Assembly: GCF_035958815.1 (NCBI RefSeq)
Contig: NZ_CP108384.1
Span: 62,001 to 126,000 of the forward strand
Source of the DNA: Nocardia sp. NBC_01327
GTDB lineage: Bacteria > Actinomycetota > Actinomycetes > Mycobacteriales > Mycobacteriaceae
Reading direction: 5' to 3'
Length of the DNA: 64,000 nucleotides
Both the position numbers and the translations under genes were made by a program. This document shows, one piece after another, positions 61,692-64,000 of the stretch. The stretch's first letter is position 1. Each line of letters opens with the position of its first letter. The notes under the pieces were generated by a model that worked only from the letters and a program-made list of their open reading frames with translations, searched no databases and was not told where the DNA came from.

Positions 61692-62069
61692 GCCGCACCG
61701 GAGGATCCGGCCCGCGCACGATCAGAAAATCGCGCTGTACCCAGCTAGGTGAGGGACTGTCAGGGGTTCCGGTAGTAAGCGCCGAAAATCCAACGATGTT
61801 CAACATATGTCCTGATCAGGGCATGGCCGTCTGGAGTTGGCAAAGTCCGCATCAGATGCGGGAAAGTCGCGTCTGATGCGAGTCTGCGACCGGCGGTGTC
61901 CGGAGACCATGGTTTCCAGACGTGGCTGCGCAGGTGGATTCGACCGGCCACTTCTCCCCACTGGGAAATGTCGACGCGCAATCATCCGCTGCTGATCGGG
62001 CAGCATCGTCGATGCGGGGTGGCCGGTCCGGGCTCGGCGAATGTTCGGTGTGCATGGAGGTAGAGCAGC
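61692..62069. promoter_or_regulatory. intergenic region with inverted repeat and TTCCC-like palindrome
   Basis: CGCATCAGA (61848-61856) and TCTGATGCG (61872-61880) are an exact inverted pair with a 15-base loop. TTCTCCCCACTGGGAA (61953-61968) fits TTCCC-N6-GGGAA with one mismatch, ~100 bases before the 62070 start. No gene seen. Confidence 0.45.
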
Positions 62070-62957
62070 GTGACCGGCGCGATGAGTGTGGCCTTGCGCG
62101 CGGTGCGTGACCGCTTACTGGGTGCGATCCGTGCGAGCGGGTCGGCTACGGCTGACCTGACCAGGGGTGCCGCCGACGCATTGGAGGGCGCACCGCGTTG
62201 GCTCTCTGGCGCCGACATCGAGGCCGCCGATCAGGTGACATGGTTCAGCGGCACGACCGACGAAGACGAGCAAATCGAGCAAATCAGGTTTCGCCTGGAG
62301 GATGTGTGGAGCAAGCCCCTGACCGACGCCGGCGGTGTCCAGATAGGAGCCACCTTCGAACGAGAACATTCCTACCCGGCAGCGATCCGATGGATAGAGC
62401 AACCGACACGAGAAGCCGACACGAAAGTCACCCCAATCGAGGTGATCTACGGGTTCCGTACTGCGCTCGGCAAGCCTGAGGATGCTCCGTGGGCCGACGC
62501 TGTCCGAAAATCGGGTCAACCGCCCAACTACCTCATAGCCCATGCCGATCGCGACGGCTTCTGGGCCAGCATCAACCGGGGGACCGAAGCTGTCCCGGAC
62601 TGGGTCGATGTGAAGGTGAATGGACGGGAATTCGGGCAGATGCTTGCCGCGGACGAGAATTCCGCGCGCGCCATCGGACGAAACCCCGCAGGTGAACACG
62701 TGCTCATTGCGTGCTCGTCCGGCGCGCCCGAGGCCTCCGCTGCCCGGCTGGCAGCTGAACACCTTCACACAACCGGTGTGGTGACCGGGCCCATTCACGC
62801 TCCCACCGATACGGCTGCAACGCCAATTTCCGGGAGTGGTGACAGTGTGCGCACCCATCTGGGCGTGCTGGCTCGCCCGCGTCGCAAATTTCTGGGTGTG
62901 ATACCTCTGCCGCGTGACAAATTGTTCGAGTCGTACCCACCGCCGGAGAATCCGTGA
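62070..62957 (+). CDS. toxin-like protein with shared N-module and His/Cys (caspase-like fold) C-domain
   Basis: 295 aa from GTG 62070 with GGAGG, the same leader as the 6519 gene. The first ~55 residues (VTGAMSVALRAVRDRLLGAI, SATADLTRGAADALEGA) align with that protein. The C-terminal half has YLIAHADRDGFWASINRG and, ~65 residues later, HVLIACSSGAPEASAARLAA then the AP-T motif GPIHAPTDTA. This His...Cys-S/T-G-A...APT order is that of clan-CD-like 'lonely Cys' or CHAT-type cysteine peptidase domains in actinobacterial toxin proteins. The stop overlaps the type VII-associated gene by four bases. Activity and export are inferred. Confidence 0.7.
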   Translation: MTGAMSVALRAVRDRLLGAIRASGSATADLTRGAADALEGAPRWLSGADIEAADQVTWFSGTTDEDEQIEQIRFRLEDVWSKPLTDAGGVQIGATFEREHSYPAAIRWIEQPTREADTKVTPIEVIYGFRTALGKPEDAPWADAVRKSGQPPNYLIAHADRDGFWASINRGTEAVPDWVDVKVNGREFGQMLAADENSARAIGRNPAGEHVLIACSSGAPEASAARLAAEHLHTTGVVTGPIHAPTDTAATPISGSGDSVRTHLGVLARPRRKFLGVIPLPRDKLFESYPPPENP

Positions 62958-63505
62958 CAACCGAACGAAAGGGAGTGTGGCCGATGGATCCGTCCTCAGC
63001 AGTGCGCCACGGTGACTGGTTCGTGCTCTTCGACCCGAACTGGGCTGGTGACCCCACCCAGGACACGCCGCCGGCGGAGGTGATGGTCGGTGGGTGGAGA
63101 CTCGAGCAGGATGGGACGCTCGGGCCTTTCCGGCCGAATCCGGGGTATCGGCCGCAGACCCCGGACACCCCGAGCGACCCTCTCGACGCCCTGCTGCGCC
63201 TCATCACCGCCGGAGAGGACCGTAGCGATCAGATCATCCCGGCACTCACCCACACCGTCGTCGAGATCGCCTGCGACGACCAGAACGAGCCGCGGACAGC
63301 CCTCTCCCCCGACAACATTCCGTGCGTGGTCGTCGTGACCGCCGAAATCCACAAACACCAACTGGCCGTGCCACGATGGCTGCCTGTGCTGGGCGCACGA
63401 CTTCCCGAGACCGTCCCCGACGGCACCGACGTGTGGTTCAACCCTGGAAGCGATCATCCATTCCGCCTGGCCACCACCGCGATCCGTGCGGCCGGCCAGA
63501 CGTGA
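62954..63505 (+). CDS. type VII secretion system-associated protein
   Basis: 183 aa, start overlapping the previous stop (ATGA-type), so co-translated. It reads SAVRHGDWFVLFDPNWAGDP, PAEVMVGGWRLEQDGTLGPF and RPNPGYRPQTPDTPSDPLDA, the pattern of a family annotated as 'type VII secretion system-associated' in Streptomyces and Nocardia, with an SseB-like second half (LPDGTDVWFNPGSDHPFRLA). No signal peptide or membrane helix. It is probably a chaperone or immunity factor for the toxin-like protein encoded just before it; which of the two is not decided by the sequence. Confidence 0.75.
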   Translation: MTTERKGVWPMDPSSAVRHGDWFVLFDPNWAGDPTQDTPPAEVMVGGWRLEQDGTLGPFRPNPGYRPQTPDTPSDPLDALLRLITAGEDRSDQIIPALTHTVVEIACDDQNEPRTALSPDNIPCVVVVTAEIHKHQLAVPRWLPVLGARLPETVPDGTDVWFNPGSDHPFRLATTAIRAAGQT

Positions 63506-63648
63506 GATCCCCTGTTCACGCCGTCGTGGTCACCGAGGCAGCGGTCGGATCGGTTCGTGCCTCATCGACTCAGCGCCCGCGCCACCTGAGGGGTGCGACA
63601 ACGCCGCCATCTAGCGCTGCGAGTCACACCTGGCGATACCCGAACACG

Positions 63649-63690
63649 CCGCCGGTTGTCGGCAAACGATCGTTTACCGACAACCGGCGG
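63649..63690. repeat. 42-base near-perfect palindrome
   Basis: Bases 63649-63690 form two 21-base arms with no loop and a single mismatched pair (63663/63676); the centre is AAACGATCGTTT. It lies 144 bases after the 63505 stop and 65 bases before the duplicated NRPS tail. It could act as a terminator, but its perfect symmetry also suits a recombination or protein-binding site. Confidence 0.75.
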
Positions 63691-63755
63691 GGTGACAGCG
63701 ACGTCGAGAACGATGGCGGGTAGTAGCGGGCTTACCCACGCATCCGCTACTGCCG

Positions 63756-64000
63756 CTGGAATGCCTGCGTAAACAAGGTCACCAGGTGCGGGAGCGGCCG
63801 ATGGACCACGTACTCGCCGAACTGAACCGGCAATCGACGACCCGCTCCGCCGCAGGCGACGACTCCCTGGCCCGCGCGGCGGTACTCGCCTCCACCTTCG
63901 GTGAGCTCGCCGGGCACACCCGTTGGGACGATGTACACACCCGGGAGGCGCTGCGCGAGAAGAACATCCACTGTCCGGTAATTGATCACGTGGTGGTGAA
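63756..64000 (+). pseudogene. duplicated C-terminal fragment of the NRPS reductase domain (runs off the window)
   Basis: Bases 63756-64000 repeat 61383-61627 at a constant offset of 2373 bases, with one difference seen (T61430 versus C63803). The copy starts abruptly at CTGGAATGCCTGCG, in the reading frame of ILECLRKQGHQVRERPMDHV, with unrelated sequence before it, so the rest of the NRPS is absent. It is a recent segmental duplication or an assembly artefact. Confidence 0.8.

Noticed and set aside
1..64000. tRNA or rRNA genes
   Set aside because: I looked for T-loop-like GGTTCGA-type sequences with flanking acceptor stems and for rRNA core sequences and found no convincing case.

Overview
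The window reads as a high-GC actinomycete, most likely Nocardia or a close relative. The evidence is a Bac_GDH-type NAD-glutamate dehydrogenase, a PknG-type kinase with rubredoxin-like zinc centre, an AnsP-like permease, an XRE-DUF5753/DUF397 pair, a CpnT-like WXG domain protein, and many small secreted proteins. The genus is inferred from protein families only. No rRNA or tRNA gene was seen.

Layout. 0-12 kb: the 3' part of gdh, a lower-GC island (MFS exporter, 56-aa ORF, orphan 378-aa protein), a toxin-like GNAT protein, an SPFH/zinc-ribbon protein, ansP and pknG. 12-20.5 kb: MerR regulator, small secreted proteins, an XRE/DUF397 locus with clear palindromic operators, and a probable effector/immunity pair (lytic transglycosylase plus SMI1/KNR4). 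20.5-31 kb: AraC and LuxR-type regulators, then a plasmid-type replicon (RepA-like protein with about 14 iterons and DnaA-box-like sites), an LtrA membrane protein and transposase remnants. 31-40 kb: MarR gene with an operator over its start codon, and a patchwork of broken toxin-like genes, DUF6193, DUF5984 and DUF6907 proteins, regulators and remnants.

40-55 kb holds the most unusual locus. It has a degenerate metallopeptidase-like protein, a WXG-like secreted partner, and a single 2926-aa ORF. That ORF joins a CpnT-like N-terminal region, a long coiled coil, a SecA-like ATPase and a complete MFS transporter domain. A translationally coupled second MFS gene follows, cut off by a left-truncated IS3-family element. 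Immunity-like genes (YwqG/DUF1963, broken SMI1/KNR4) come next.

55-64 kb: a two-module NRPS with A-T-C-A-T-R order, the architecture of dipeptide-aldehyde/pyrazinone synthetases, then a toxin-like protein with a His/Cys motif pair overlapping a type VII secretion-associated gene. The window ends inside a near-identical second copy of the NRPS reductase tail.

How it fits together. gdh, ansP and pknG belong to nitrogen and glutamate control; PknG is known to act on GDH through GarA. Most of the rest looks like an accessory region built from an integrated or resident plasmid replicon, insertion-sequence debris, and type VII-linked polymorphic toxin/immunity modules. Two toxin-like proteins 55 kb apart share the same ribosome binding site and N-terminal module but carry different C-terminal domains. 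Several palindromic operator families recur across the window and suggest shared regulation.
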